From: an uncultured Collinsella sp.
GTDB lineage: Bacteria; Actinomycetota; Coriobacteriia; Coriobacteriales; Coriobacteriaceae
Assembly: GCA_958439425.1 (NCBI GenBank)
Contig: CAUBVH010000009.1
Span: forward strand, 1 to 64,000
DNA: 64,000 nt
Direction: 5' to 3'
Positions 25,351 through 32,828 of this stretch are shown here, one piece after another. Under the pieces are notes generated by a model that was given only the letters and a program-made list of their open reading frames with translations, searched no databases and had not been told where the DNA came from. Position numbers and translations under genes: made by a program. Numbering within the stretch: position 1 is the stretch's first letter; every line of letters begins with the position of its first letter.

Positions 25351-26352
25351 ATGACAAATTGCAAACGCTATAAGGTGGCCGCGATCGACCTGGGAACGGT
25401 GTCGTCGCGACTGGTGTTGGCTCAGGTCGAGTGCGGAGCGATTGTGGAATCGTTCAAGCATACCGAGATTACCGACCTGGGCGAGGGCGTGGACGCGACG
25501 GGGCGCTTTTGCGAGGCGGCCGTTGAGCGCGTGCTCGCTGCGTGCCGCATGTTTGTGGACGAAGCCCGTACCTTTGGGGCCGCGTGCGTCTGCACCACCT
25601 GCACGAGTGCCGCGCGCGATGCGTCCAATGCCGCGCTGCTGCTGGACGGTCTGCACGATCTGGGGCTCGAACCGCAGGTGATTCCGGGCGAGGTCGAGGC
25701 GCGCCTGACATTTTTTGGCGTGGCGCACGACTTTGCCGGCGAGCGCATCATCGTCGCCGATTCGGGCGGCGGCTCCACGGAGCTCGCGACGGGCGTCTAT
25801 GCGCCTGAGCGCGGGGTCTTTGCGCTGGAGGGAACGCGCTCGCTGGACATCGGTTGCCGTCGCGTGACCGAGCGGTTTTTCTCGGCACTGCCGCCAGCGG
25901 ACAGTGAGCTTGCCGCCGCTGGCGCATGGGCATACGAGCAGTTTGCGGGCTACTTTGAGAGTCTGCCTGTCGACTTTGAGCGCGCCGAGCGCCTGGTCGC
26001 GGTAGGTGGTACCGTCACCACGCTCGTGGCACTCGTTCATGAACTGGAGCCGTATGATTCGAGCTTTGTGCACCTGCGCGAGCTTTCGCTGGAGCAGGTT
26101 TCGGCCGCTATCGAGCGCATGTCCGCGCTGGATGTTGCGGGCATTGCCGCTCTGCCGGGCGTGCAACCTAAGCGCGCAGGCGTGATCTTGGCAGGTGCCG
26201 TGGTAATTCGCGAGCTCATGCGAGCCGGCGGCTACGACACGCTTACCGTAAGCGAGAACAGCCTGCTCGCTGGCATGGCCACCACCATCAACGAGACCCT
26301 CGACGGCGAGCTACCCACCATCGGCTGGACCCCGAGCCTCAGCGCCCTCTAA
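25351..26352 (+). CDS. Ppx/GppA-family exopolyphosphatase
   Basis: A 333-residue protein of the ASKHA fold. VAAIDLGTVSSRLVLAQVE is the first phosphate-binding loop, IIVADSGGGSTELATG the second, and LVAVGGTVTTLVAL the third. Members hydrolyse polyphosphate or pppGpp; this short (two-domain) form is common next to divIC and enolase in actinobacteria. The ATG follows CCGGAGGGGAG, 20 bases after the preceding gene, so it is probably co-transcribed with it. Confidence 0.92.
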   Translation: MTNCKRYKVAAIDLGTVSSRLVLAQVECGAIVESFKHTEITDLGEGVDATGRFCEAAVERVLAACRMFVDEARTFGAACVCTTCTSAARDASNAALLLDGLHDLGLEPQVIPGEVEARLTFFGVAHDFAGERIIVADSGGGSTELATGVYAPERGVFALEGTRSLDIGCRRVTERFFSALPPADSELAAAGAWAYEQFAGYFESLPVDFERAERLVAVGGTVTTLVALVHELEPYDSSFVHLRELSLEQVSAAIERMSALDVAGIAALPGVQPKRAGVILAGAVVIRELMRAGGYDTLTVSENSLLAGMATTINETLDGELPTIGWTPSLSAL

Positions 26353-26382
26353 CTATTCCACCGCAACTTAGAGTCCCGCCGG

Positions 26383-26425
26383 CGTGAAAAAGAAACGAGC
26401 CCGCATCCCTTGGGGACACGGGCTC
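26383..26425 (-). terminator. Terminator downstream of tRNA-Leu (minus strand)
   Basis: On the minus strand GAGCCCG pairs with CGGGCTC (26397-26425), with inner TCCC/GGGA pairing, and is followed by a T-rich run (GTTTCTTTTT). It lies 13 bases after the tRNA 3' end. Confidence 0.75.
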
Positions 26426-26437
26426 GAACGCTTCATA

Positions 26438-26522
26438 TGGTAGGGGCGGTGGGACTCGAACCCACAATCCTTGCGGCGAGAGATTTTAAGTCTCCTGCGT
26501 ATGCCAATTCCGCCACGCCCCC
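26438..26522 (-). tRNA. tRNA-Leu (anticodon TAA), CCA encoded
   Basis: On the minus strand the gene begins GGGGGCGTGGCGGAATTGGC and ends with CGCCCCT plus ACCA. The acceptor stem pairs GGGGGCG with CGCCCCT (G-U at the end). The D-arm (GGCGGAATTGGCATACGC), anticodon arm (GACTTAAAATCTC, anticodon TAA), a class II variable arm and GGTTCGAGTCC of the T-loop are all present. The CCA end is encoded. tRNA genes are common island insertion sites, but no integrase lies nearby. Confidence 0.93.
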
Positions 26523-26553
26523 GTGAGACTAGAAGTCTAGCACAAGCCGTCCG

Positions 26554-27177
26554 TTACGCGTTGACGGCCATCGAGTGCTGACCCGACTTTTCCAAGTACT
26601 CGGTATACTTTGCCTCGTCGCCCTTGTTTTGGTACTGCAGGGCCAGCAGGTACTCCAAGCGGCAGCGCTTGACCGGGTCGTCGCCGACATCCTCGAGCAT
26701 GCGCTCCAGTTCGGGAATGTCGTTGTGGCGCTTGAGGATCATCGTGTCGTACATCAGCTGGCATTCGTGTGCGACCGCCTCGGCCTGACCGCCCTCAAAG
26801 CCCTTGATCTCGTGCAGCAGCTCCTTAGACTTTTTGCGGTCCTCCTGGCCAACGTAGTAGTTAAAGGCCTTGATCACCAGGTCGACGCGCTGCATCTTGG
26901 GCAGGTTGAGTCCCAGCAGCAGGTCGAACATCTCGCCGGCGCGCTCGTGGTCCTCGCGCAGCAGATAGGAGTTTAGACGCAGGTAGTCGCGGTTGTAGCG
27001 CGGGTACAGCATGCTGGTGAGTTTGCCGTCGAGCAAACGATCGAACTCGGCCCACTGTTTGGCGGCCATCAACTGTTGCAGGCGTTTAAACGTAGTGCGT
27101 TTTTTGACGCTAAAGAACACCGATACGGCGATACAGATGATAACGACGGCGGTCCAGAGTGTGCGGGAATCGGGCAT
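26554..27177 (-). CDS. Membrane-anchored helical-repeat protein, unknown
   Basis: A 207-residue protein with an N-terminal membrane anchor (about residues 7-24, LWTAVVIICIAVSVFFSV), then all-helical sequence with TPR-like alternation (EFDRLLDGKLTSML; RAGEMFDLLLGLNL; KRCRLEYLLALQYQNKGDEAKYT). No catalytic motif is visible. The pattern suggests a cytoplasmic scaffold tethered to the membrane. It is upstream of, and oriented like, the tRNA-Leu gene and away from the PTS gene. I do not recognise the family. Confidence 0.75.
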   Translation of the reverse strand: MPDSRTLWTAVVIICIAVSVFFSVKKRTTFKRLQQLMAAKQWAEFDRLLDGKLTSMLYPRYNRDYLRLNSYLLREDHERAGEMFDLLLGLNLPKMQRVDLVIKAFNYYVGQEDRKKSKELLHEIKGFEGGQAEAVAHECQLMYDTMILKRHNDIPELERMLEDVGDDPVKRCRLEYLLALQYQNKGDEAKYTEYLEKSGQHSMAVNA

Positions 27178-27340
27178 GTTAGGATCCTTAGTCGCTCATA
27201 AAGCGAGCGGTATGACAACACGTACTAGATGTATTATACGCAGCGCACAAGCAAACTGGCATAAAAGCTCATCGAGGCTGAGTGCCATCGCTCGCTGCGG
27301 TACACTTACCTAAAGTAAACCATGAAGGGAGACATTACCT

Positions 27341-27628
27341 ATGAAGAAGATTGTTTTGGCTTGCGGTGCTGGCGCTGCTACTTCCACGCTCGTTGCCCAG
27401 AAGGTCGCCACCATGCTCGACGCCAACGGTTACGCCGACAAGTACGAGATCGTGCAGTGCGCCATCTCCGAGGCCAAGGACGTTTGCGACGAGGGCGCCG
27501 ATCTGCTGATCGCCACCACCGTTGCCCCCGAGGGCCTTACCTGCCCGTACGTGAGCGGCGTGCCCTTCATGACCGGCATGAACCGCGTCGCTGCCGAGAA
27601 GGCCGTTCTTGACGTCATGGCTCAGTAG
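27341..27628 (+). CDS. PTS galactitol/SgcB-like EIIB component (orphan)
   Basis: A 95-residue EIIB of the galactitol-type fold. The start KKIVLACGAGAATSTLVAQK has the phosphorylation-site Cys followed by the P-loop-like G-GAATST. The body (IVQCAISEAKDVCDEGADLL) fits the family. EIIB normally passes phosphate from EIIA to the sugar through EIIC; neither EIIA nor EIIC is adjacent. A strong AAGGGAG ribosome site and biased codon use suggest good expression. It is followed 11 bases later by a VOC-family gene, an unusual partner. Confidence 0.85.
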   Translation: MKKIVLACGAGAATSTLVAQKVATMLDANGYADKYEIVQCAISEAKDVCDEGADLLIATTVAPEGLTCPYVSGVPFMTGMNRVAAEKAVLDVMAQ

Positions 27629-27639
27629 GCGCTGACTGC

Positions 27640-28014
27640 ATGAGTGAGCAGAACGCCAATCCGGTCGAGCTCTTTGGCATGCGCGTTGCCCATGTGGGCA
27701 TTAACGCCACCGACCCGGCAGACGCCCTGGAGATCGCGGAGCTGTTCTCGACGATGATGGGTCTGCCCGTTATCGAGACCCCGGTTTCGTACTTTAACGA
27801 TTCGCTGGTCGAGGTCATGAAGCAGAATGGTCGTGGCACCAAGGGCCACATCGGCTTTGCCGTCAACGACATTGATGCGGCCGAGAAGTGGTTTGCCGAG
27901 CGCGGGCTCGAGGTCAACGAAGAGTCGCGCGCGCTGCTGCCCGACGGTAGCACCAGGCTCGTGTACTTTAAGCGCGAGTTCGCCGGTTTCGCCGTGCATC
28001 TGTGCCGCGAGTAG
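27640..28014 (+). CDS. VOC-superfamily protein
   Basis: A 124-residue single VOC (glyoxalase/bleomycin-resistance fold) module. MRVAHVGINATDPADALEIA opens the first beta-alpha-beta unit and KGHIGFAVNDIDAAEKWFAE the second, ending FKREFAGFAVHLCRE. From memory, a very similar module (HxGIN..., GTHGHI..., GGFAIHL) is attached to KDPG/KHG aldolases in Firmicutes; here it stands alone. It is co-transcribed with the PTS EIIB. A role in sugar-acid metabolism is speculative. The gene ends at a strong bidirectional terminator. Confidence 0.75.
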   Translation: MSEQNANPVELFGMRVAHVGINATDPADALEIAELFSTMMGLPVIETPVSYFNDSLVEVMKQNGRGTKGHIGFAVNDIDAAEKWFAERGLEVNEESRALLPDGSTRLVYFKREFAGFAVHLCRE

Positions 28015-28038
28015 CGCACAAGCTGCCATAGCTAGCAA

Positions 28039-28074
28039 AAAGGGATAGGGCCGTGTGGCCCTATCCCTTTATTT
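28039..28074. terminator. Bidirectional terminator between VOC gene and histidine kinase
   Basis: AAAGGGATAGGGCC (28039-28052) pairs perfectly with 28057-28070 around GTGT. A-runs and T-runs on both sides (CAAAAA before, TTTATTTAT after) suit termination of both convergent genes. Confidence 0.9.
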
Positions 28075-28089
28075 ATGCCGAGGGGCTTC

Positions 28090-29385
28090 CTAGCGCGGCA
28101 GGCGAATCGTAAAGCGGCTGCCGACGCCCTCGACTGAGGTCACGCCAATGACGCCGCCATGGCTATCGACGATCCACTTGGCAATGGCAAGCCCCAGACC
28201 CGAGCCCTGTGCGCCGGCATCGCGTGCATTGTCGGCGCGGTAGAACCGTTCAAACGCGTGAGCTGCGGATTCCTGGTTCATGCCGATGCCCTCGTCCTCA
28301 ACGCTTATGTCGATCGTGCCCGCGCCCGCATCCGGCGCTACGCCAAATGTGACGGTCGTTCCCGCATCCGAGTACTTGGCGGCGTTTTGCACGATCACGC
28401 GCAGAGCCTGCTTCACGAGCGCCACGTCGACGGGCGCGTCGCAGCGCGGGTCGCTGACAAGCGCAGCGTCAAAGGCCAGCCGATACGTGTGCTCGGTATC
28501 GATCATCTGCGATTCCTCGCATACCTCGTCGACCAGTGCGGCAAGGTTGGTATTTGCGCGCCGCAGGACCGTGCGCCCGGCATCGCCGCGCGCCAAAAAC
28601 AGCAGCTGCTCCACGAGCTCTTGCATGTGCTCGCTTTCGGCCTTGAGGGACGCGATAGATTCTGCCAGCACGTCCGGGTCGTCTTTGCCCCAGCGATCGA
28701 GCATGTTTACGTAGCCCTGAATCACCGCGATGGGCGTGCGCAGCTCGTGGCTCGCATCGTTGACAAAGCGCATTTGCTGCAGTTTGGCCTCTTGCATCTG
28801 GCGCAGTAGGCGGTTGAGTGCAACCTCGATGCTTGCCAGGTCGGCGTCGCCGGTAGTGACGCTCGGCGAGTCGACGCTTGCGCGCTCGATGGCCTGCTCC
28901 AGTGTTTCCATCTTGCCGCCGGAGAGCTGCATACGGCCGAGCTCGTCCACGCGCAAGGCCAGGTCGTTGAGCGGTGCCATGGTGCGGCGCACGCGACGGG
29001 CGCCGCCGAGCATGTCGAGCACGCTGATGACCTGCCAACCCACAACGACAAGGTAGAGAGGCCATAGCGTGACGAGGTCCTGCGCGAGGGGGAAAGTCTT
29101 GGTGGTACGCGCAAGCTCGACGGTATAGGTGAGCGTTGTCAGGTCCCAGCCGCGCGCGGGCGTCAGCGACATGCTGCGAACGGTGGCGCTGGGGATCCAT
29201 CCTGCGGTAAACGCGCCGTTGGGCAGCGTCCGGTTGTATCCATAGACGAGGATCGCCACCGCAATAACCAACAGCAACAGATCGAGCCAGACGTAGCTCA
29301 TCAGGCGGCGCCACATATAGCTCCAGTTGATGGCGCGGGCGATGGAGGTGACGCGCTTGGCCTCGGCATTACGCGCGGCAGACAT
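28090..29385 (-). CDS. Two-component sensor histidine kinase
   Basis: A 431-residue HisKA-type kinase. Two membrane segments (about 31-50, WLDLLLLVIAVAILVYGY; about 112-130, LYLVVVGWQVISVLDML) enclose a short external loop, followed by a HAMP-like linker. The phospho-acceptor His lies in FVNDASHELRTPIAVIQGY, the N-box is VIVQNAAKYSD and the ATP lid motifs are VEDEGIGMNQE and GSGLGLAIAKWIVDSHGG. The gene overlaps the end of the response regulator gene by 17 bases. The small extracytoplasmic domain gives no hint of the signal. Confidence 0.95.
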   Translation of the reverse strand: MSAARNAEAKRVTSIARAINWSYMWRRLMSYVWLDLLLLVIAVAILVYGYNRTLPNGAFTAGWIPSATVRSMSLTPARGWDLTTLTYTVELARTTKTFPLAQDLVTLWPLYLVVVGWQVISVLDMLGGARRVRRTMAPLNDLALRVDELGRMQLSGGKMETLEQAIERASVDSPSVTTGDADLASIEVALNRLLRQMQEAKLQQMRFVNDASHELRTPIAVIQGYVNMLDRWGKDDPDVLAESIASLKAESEHMQELVEQLLFLARGDAGRTVLRRANTNLAALVDEVCEESQMIDTEHTYRLAFDAALVSDPRCDAPVDVALVKQALRVIVQNAAKYSDAGTTVTFGVAPDAGAGTIDISVEDEGIGMNQESAAHAFERFYRADNARDAGAQGSGLGLAIAKWIVDSHGGVIGVTSVEGVGSRFTIRLPR

Positions 29386-30154
29386 AGCCCACCCCGCGCA
29401 CGGTCTGGATGATGCGGGCGCCGCCGGCGTCTTCGATCTTGGCGCGCAGGTGCGCGATGTGCACGTCGACGTTGTTGGTGTCGCCTACGTATTCGTAGCC
29501 CAGCGCCTCGTGCGCGATGCGCTCGCGCGTGAGCACGGTGCCGGCATGCGCCATAAGCAGGGCGAGGACGTCGAACTCGCGGGCCGTGAGCGCGATGGGC
29601 GAGCCGCCGACCGTGACTTCGCGGCGGTCGGGGTCGAGCGCAACCGAGTCAACGGTAAGCGCGGCGTGGGAGGGCGTGGCAGCGGTCTGGGTCGTGTCGG
29701 TTGCCGGGGACATTGTGGCGATACCGGCGCCCGCGCCGCCTGCCGCGCCCGCCCCAGTACCGGCGCCGCCAACGCCCGAAGCCGCCCGCACGGCCTCCGA
29801 GCGCTTCAGTGCCACGCGGATCCGTGCGAACAGCTCCTCAATCGCAAATGGCTTGGTCAGGTAATCGTCAGCACCGGCGTCAAGCCCTGCCACCTTGTCC
29901 ATCACGGCATCGCGCGCGGTGACCATGATCACCGGCACGTCCTTGTGCTTGCGGACACGACGCAGCACCTCCATGCCGTTGAGCTGCGGCAGCAGCACAT
30001 CGAGCAGAATCAGATCGTAGTCGCGCTCCAGCGCTAGGTCAACGGCGGTGCGGCCATCGGCGGCGTGCTCCACCTGGTAGCCCTCGTGCTCCAGCTCGAG
30101 CGTCACAAAGCGGGCGATTTTCTCCTCGTCCTCTACGATCAGGATCCGTGCCAT
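29369..30154 (-). CDS. OmpR-family response regulator
   Basis: A 261-residue regulator. The receiver domain (ILIVEDEEKIARFVTLELE, phospho-Asp in LILLDVLLPQLNG, VTARDAV, LTKPFAIEELFARI) is joined by a long Gly/Ala/Thr-rich linker (about residues 127-165, longer than usual) to a winged-helix output domain ending TVRGVGYVCRA. The start at 30154 (MARILIVED) has GGGGGC just upstream; an ATG four codons earlier is possible. It overlaps its kinase gene and follows a DUF4342-like gene by 18 bases, so the three form one operon. Confidence 0.95.
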   Translation of the reverse strand: MARILIVEDEEKIARFVTLELEHEGYQVEHAADGRTAVDLALERDYDLILLDVLLPQLNGMEVLRRVRKHKDVPVIMVTARDAVMDKVAGLDAGADDYLTKPFAIEELFARIRVALKRSEAVRAASGVGGAGTGAGAAGGAGAGIATMSPATDTTQTAATPSHAALTVDSVALDPDRREVTVGGSPIALTAREFDVLALLMAHAGTVLTRERIAHEALGYEYVGDTNNVDVHIAHLRAKIEDAGGARIIQTVRGVGYVCRA

Positions 30155-30172
30155 GCGTGCCCCCATCTGCGA

Positions 30173-30715
30173 TTACTTGTCGTCGTTCAGATTTTGCTTG
30201 ATGTCGTCCGCGGCATTGGCAGCGCTGTCCATCAGGTTGTTGATGCTGCCGGGCACGTCGCCGTCGCTATCGATGCGGTAGCGCATGCCAAAGAACAGGC
30301 CAAGCAGCATCAGCCATATCGTGGCGCCCCAGGCAAACAGGGCGACGATGGGAATCAGGATGGGGATGTTGAGGATGATCGCGTCGCGGCGCGTGGCGAT
30401 AAACTTGGTGTCCAGGCTCAGACGGAAGAGCTTTTTGAGGTACTCCCACACGCCGTCCATCTTCTTGGAGAAGTCGGTCTTTTCGCTCGACTTTTCGTAG
30501 GCGACCTGCGCGGCGACCATCTCGGCCGAGGGCTCGTCGGCCGGCGCGGACTCGGTGGCGGCGTGCGCCGACGTGGTCTGGGTCTTGCCCTGCGACTCGA
30601 GCCAAATGATGGCGTCCAGAACGTTGCCGTCGGAGGCGTCGAGCGCGGCCTTGGCATCGGTATAGCTCACGTTGCACTTGGTGCGGATAGTTTCAACTTT
30701 TTCGAGGTCGTCCAT
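30173..30715 (-). CDS. DUF4342-like membrane protein with UBA-like N-terminus
   Basis: A 180-residue protein. Residues 1-45 (VETIRTKCNVSYTDAKAALDASDGNVLDAIIWLE) form a UBA/TS-N-like three-helix motif, as found in DUF4342 proteins. A polar linker and an amphipathic section (EYLKKLFRLSLDTKFIATR) lead to a hydrophobic region at about 120-145 (IPILIPIVALFAWGATIWLML). The last 30 residues are acidic and soluble. It heads the operon with the two-component system and may be a membrane-associated sensor or target; function is unknown. Confidence 0.7.
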   Translation of the reverse strand: MDDLEKVETIRTKCNVSYTDAKAALDASDGNVLDAIIWLESQGKTQTTSAHAATESAPADEPSAEMVAAQVAYEKSSEKTDFSKKMDGVWEYLKKLFRLSLDTKFIATRRDAIILNIPILIPIVALFAWGATIWLMLLGLFFGMRYRIDSDGDVPGSINNLMDSAANAADDIKQNLNDDK

Positions 30716-30833
30716 GACCTTTCCTTTCGTTCGATGGGCGCGACGCCGGGCGATCTGCCCGGGCGCGAGCGTTGCGTTCGGCGGCCTGCGTTGCGTGGCG
30801 CCGCCCCGCCCTTGGTCGAACTCTATAGTGCAG

Positions 30834-30861
30834 GTTATAGATTAAGCGATTCTTGAGCCAA
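30834..30861 (-). promoter_or_regulatory. Candidate promoter of the DUF4342-RR-HK operon
   Basis: On the minus strand TTGGCT (30861-30856) and TATAAC (30839-30834) are 16 bases apart, about 120 bases before the first start codon. A second possible -10 (TATAGA) lies closer. Sigma-70-like by eye only. Confidence 0.4.
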
Positions 30862-30930
30862 GATTAATGTTGGATGAGTTTTTGGGTGGCAGTGAGGAAG
30901 GGAGAGGTGCCCTTCTAGGTGGCTAGCAGC

Positions 30931-31110
30931 GAGGTCTAATACTTTTCCGAGAAGTGAACGAGCTAAATCGGACCCCCGAAGCATCGACACTTTGAGCGTG
31001 TCGTTTCCTGCGGTTTCGATACTGGAATCCTGCGATTTTGCCGATGAAAAATGCGGATGCTTCAGGGGTCCAAAAACAGACGTTCACTCCGCGGAAAAGT
31101 ATTAGACCTC
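30931..31110. repeat. 180-base imperfect inverted-repeat element
   Basis: The outer 30-base arms (30931-30960 and 31081-31110) match except at three adjacent positions; both ends read GAGGTCTAATACTTTTCC inward. A second pair of arms, GGACCCC(C/T)GAAGCATC (30970-30985 and 31056-31071), nests inside. The middle contains short GC hairpins and no convincing gene. The layout resembles a small non-autonomous (MITE-like) element or a long REP-type repeat. No target-site duplication is obvious. Confidence 0.75.
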
Positions 31111-31194
31111 GATAGCGGGAGATGGGGTGCCGATAGCAAGCTGGGGCCAGAAATGGGATAAGCAAGACGTACGGATCGCATGAATCAAAATCAC

Positions 31195-31229
31195 GTTGCA
31201 AAAGTATGAAAATATCCTACAATTGCAAC
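31195..31229 (+). promoter_or_regulatory. Promoter and operator of the AbiE pair; leaderless start
   Basis: TTGCAA (31196-31201) and TACAAT (31218-31223), 16 bases apart, form a good sigma-70-type promoter. The expected transcription start, about seven bases past the -10, falls at 31230, the A of the antitoxin ATG. GTTGCAA (31195-31201) and TTGCAAC (31223-31229) are inverted repeats bracketing the promoter, a likely autoregulatory operator. Confidence 0.65.
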
Positions 31230-31853
31230 ATGAAGTACTTTAGCAACATAACGGCGATAAGCGAGCTTTCCGAGAGCGAGGGCGTGTTTACCACAGCCCA
31301 GGCGGCTCGCATGGGCATCTCTCGAGATGCGCTGGCACATTCATGCCGCGCAGGGCGTCTTGAACGGATATGCCACGGCGCCTACCGGATGTCCGGAACG
31401 CAGCGCCGGGACACCGACGAGCTCAACGCTTTTTGGAAGCTCACCAGTCCCTCCCTTTGCGCGTGGGAGAGAAAGCGCCAGTGGGATGGCATCGCCGTGA
31501 GCGGTACGACTGCGGCGAATCTGCAGCAAATGGGCGATTTCTATCTGTCCCCCTACAGGATGACCGCGCCCACGCGTATCAATACAAGAAACGAATCCCT
31601 TTCTTTTGTAAAGCGCGAGATTGCTGAGCGGGACATCGTTTGGCTCGACGGCCTGCCGGTAACTAAACCCGAGCGCACGCTTGTCGATCTTTGCCTCGAT
31701 TGCGAGGATCCCTCATTAATTATCGATGCCTATCACGACGCGCTTGGACGTGGACTCGATATACAACGGCTGAAGGATCTTGTAGAAGAGAACTCTAAAA
31801 CCGCCAAACGACGCGAGCTGATGGCGCCTTTGCTGATGGTACTGAACGGGTAA
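31230..31853 (+). CDS. AbiEi-family antitoxin/transcriptional repressor
   Basis: A 207-residue type IV antitoxin. The N-terminal winged helix (ITAISELSESEGVFTTAQAA, RMGISRDALAHSCRAG, LERICHGAYRM) is typical of AbiEi, followed by the AbiEi_4-like C-terminal domain (VSGTTAANLQQMGDFYLSPY; KPERTLVDLCLDCEDPSLI). The start at 31230 is preferred because the promoter places the transcript start there; there is no Shine-Dalgarno. An ATG eight codons upstream would lie inside the promoter. The toxin gene follows after 15 bases. Confidence 0.88.
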   Translation: MKYFSNITAISELSESEGVFTTAQAARMGISRDALAHSCRAGRLERICHGAYRMSGTQRRDTDELNAFWKLTSPSLCAWERKRQWDGIAVSGTTAANLQQMGDFYLSPYRMTAPTRINTRNESLSFVKREIAERDIVWLDGLPVTKPERTLVDLCLDCEDPSLIIDAYHDALGRGLDIQRLKDLVEENSKTAKRRELMAPLLMVLNG

Positions 31854-31868
31854 TGCGAAACGGAGGAC

Positions 31869-32759
31869 ATGGTGAAGTACAAAACGCCTGCCGCATTGGA
31901 GATGGCTGTTAGGAATGCCGCAAGAGGATCACCAATGGATACTAATCGGGCAATCGTTGGTTTCTACTTTCATCGCTTCCTATGTCGCGTTTTTTCAGAA
32001 GATGACTGCCGTTTTGTGCTTAAAGGTGGTCAAAGCGTCCTGGCGCGAACGCTCGATGCGCGTGTCACAAGAGATATTGACTTGGTTGCTCAAGAGGAGA
32101 GCCTCGAAGAGGCTGTTGCCGATCTGGTGCGGGCGGCTTCGATTGATCTGGAGGATTTCGTTTCGTTTGTCTTTGATCGTGCAGAGCAGATCAAAGAAGA
32201 AGATGAGTATCGGTGCGGTGCTAAGGTATGGTTCACCCCCTTTATGGGAACCAAGAAGCTACAGCCAATTTCAATTGACTTGGTAATTGATGAAGTGCGG
32301 GGACTTGAGCCTGAGGTTCTCGTGCCGATCGATCGTTTGAATATCGAGGGGCTCCCAGTCTGCGACTATCGAGTATGCCGAGTGGAGAGCGCCCTTGCAG
32401 ATAAATTGCTCGCAATGATAGAGATGCATGAGGGCCGTGCCTCTTCGCGAATCAAGGATATAGTCGACATCTTGGTGTACGCGAAAACTTGCTTCATCGA
32501 TGGGGCTACACTTATCGAGAGAGTCGAGAAAGAAGCGTCTGTCCGCAAGGTGGCAATGCCGGAAGAGTTCGTGGCGCCTCTCTGGTGGAAACAAAATGGT
32601 TCTGCGCAGTATGTAAAGATGGCTAGGCAGGCGGGGGTACTTGATCTCGCGGGGAGTATCACTGGAGCAGAAGAGGTCGTCAATCGGTTGTATGCTCCGT
32701 GCTTCGATCGTTCGGAGAATGTGCGCAAATGGAATCCCCAGACTACGGGATGGGAGTAG
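31869..32759 (+). CDS. AbiEii-family nucleotidyltransferase toxin
   Basis: A 296-residue DUF1814-type nucleotidyltransferase. The signature loop FVLKGGQSVLAR is followed by RVTRDIDLVAQ with the metal-binding Asp pair, and ISIDLVIDEV provides the third acidic strand. ADKLLAMIEMHEGRASSRIKD matches the conserved KxxA/RxKDxxD block. AbiEii toxins transfer nucleotides to targets such as tRNA and abort phage infection. With the upstream antitoxin it makes a complete AbiE type IV toxin-antitoxin module at the edge of the accessory region. Confidence 0.9.
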   Translation: MVKYKTPAALEMAVRNAARGSPMDTNRAIVGFYFHRFLCRVFSEDDCRFVLKGGQSVLARTLDARVTRDIDLVAQEESLEEAVADLVRAASIDLEDFVSFVFDRAEQIKEEDEYRCGAKVWFTPFMGTKKLQPISIDLVIDEVRGLEPEVLVPIDRLNIEGLPVCDYRVCRVESALADKLLAMIEMHEGRASSRIKDIVDILVYAKTCFIDGATLIERVEKEASVRKVAMPEEFVAPLWWKQNGSAQYVKMARQAGVLDLAGSITGAEEVVNRLYAPCFDRSENVRKWNPQTTGWE

Positions 32760-32770
32760 CCCAGACAGTT

Positions 32771-32805
32771 AAGCCGGCGGCAGGAGCTGGTCCCGCCGCC
32801 GGCTT
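32771..32805. terminator. Hairpin between convergent AbiEii and methylase-like genes
   Basis: AAGCCGGCGGC (32771-32781) pairs perfectly with GCCGCCGGCTT (32795-32805). No T-run on either side. Confidence 0.6.
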
Positions 32806-32828
32806 GGGGCGTTACTGCTGCCTATGTG

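Noticed and set aside
30923..31201. 92-codon minus-strand open frame over the 180-base inverted repeat
   Set aside because: Lies within the palindromic element, has no ribosome site and no protein-like pattern.
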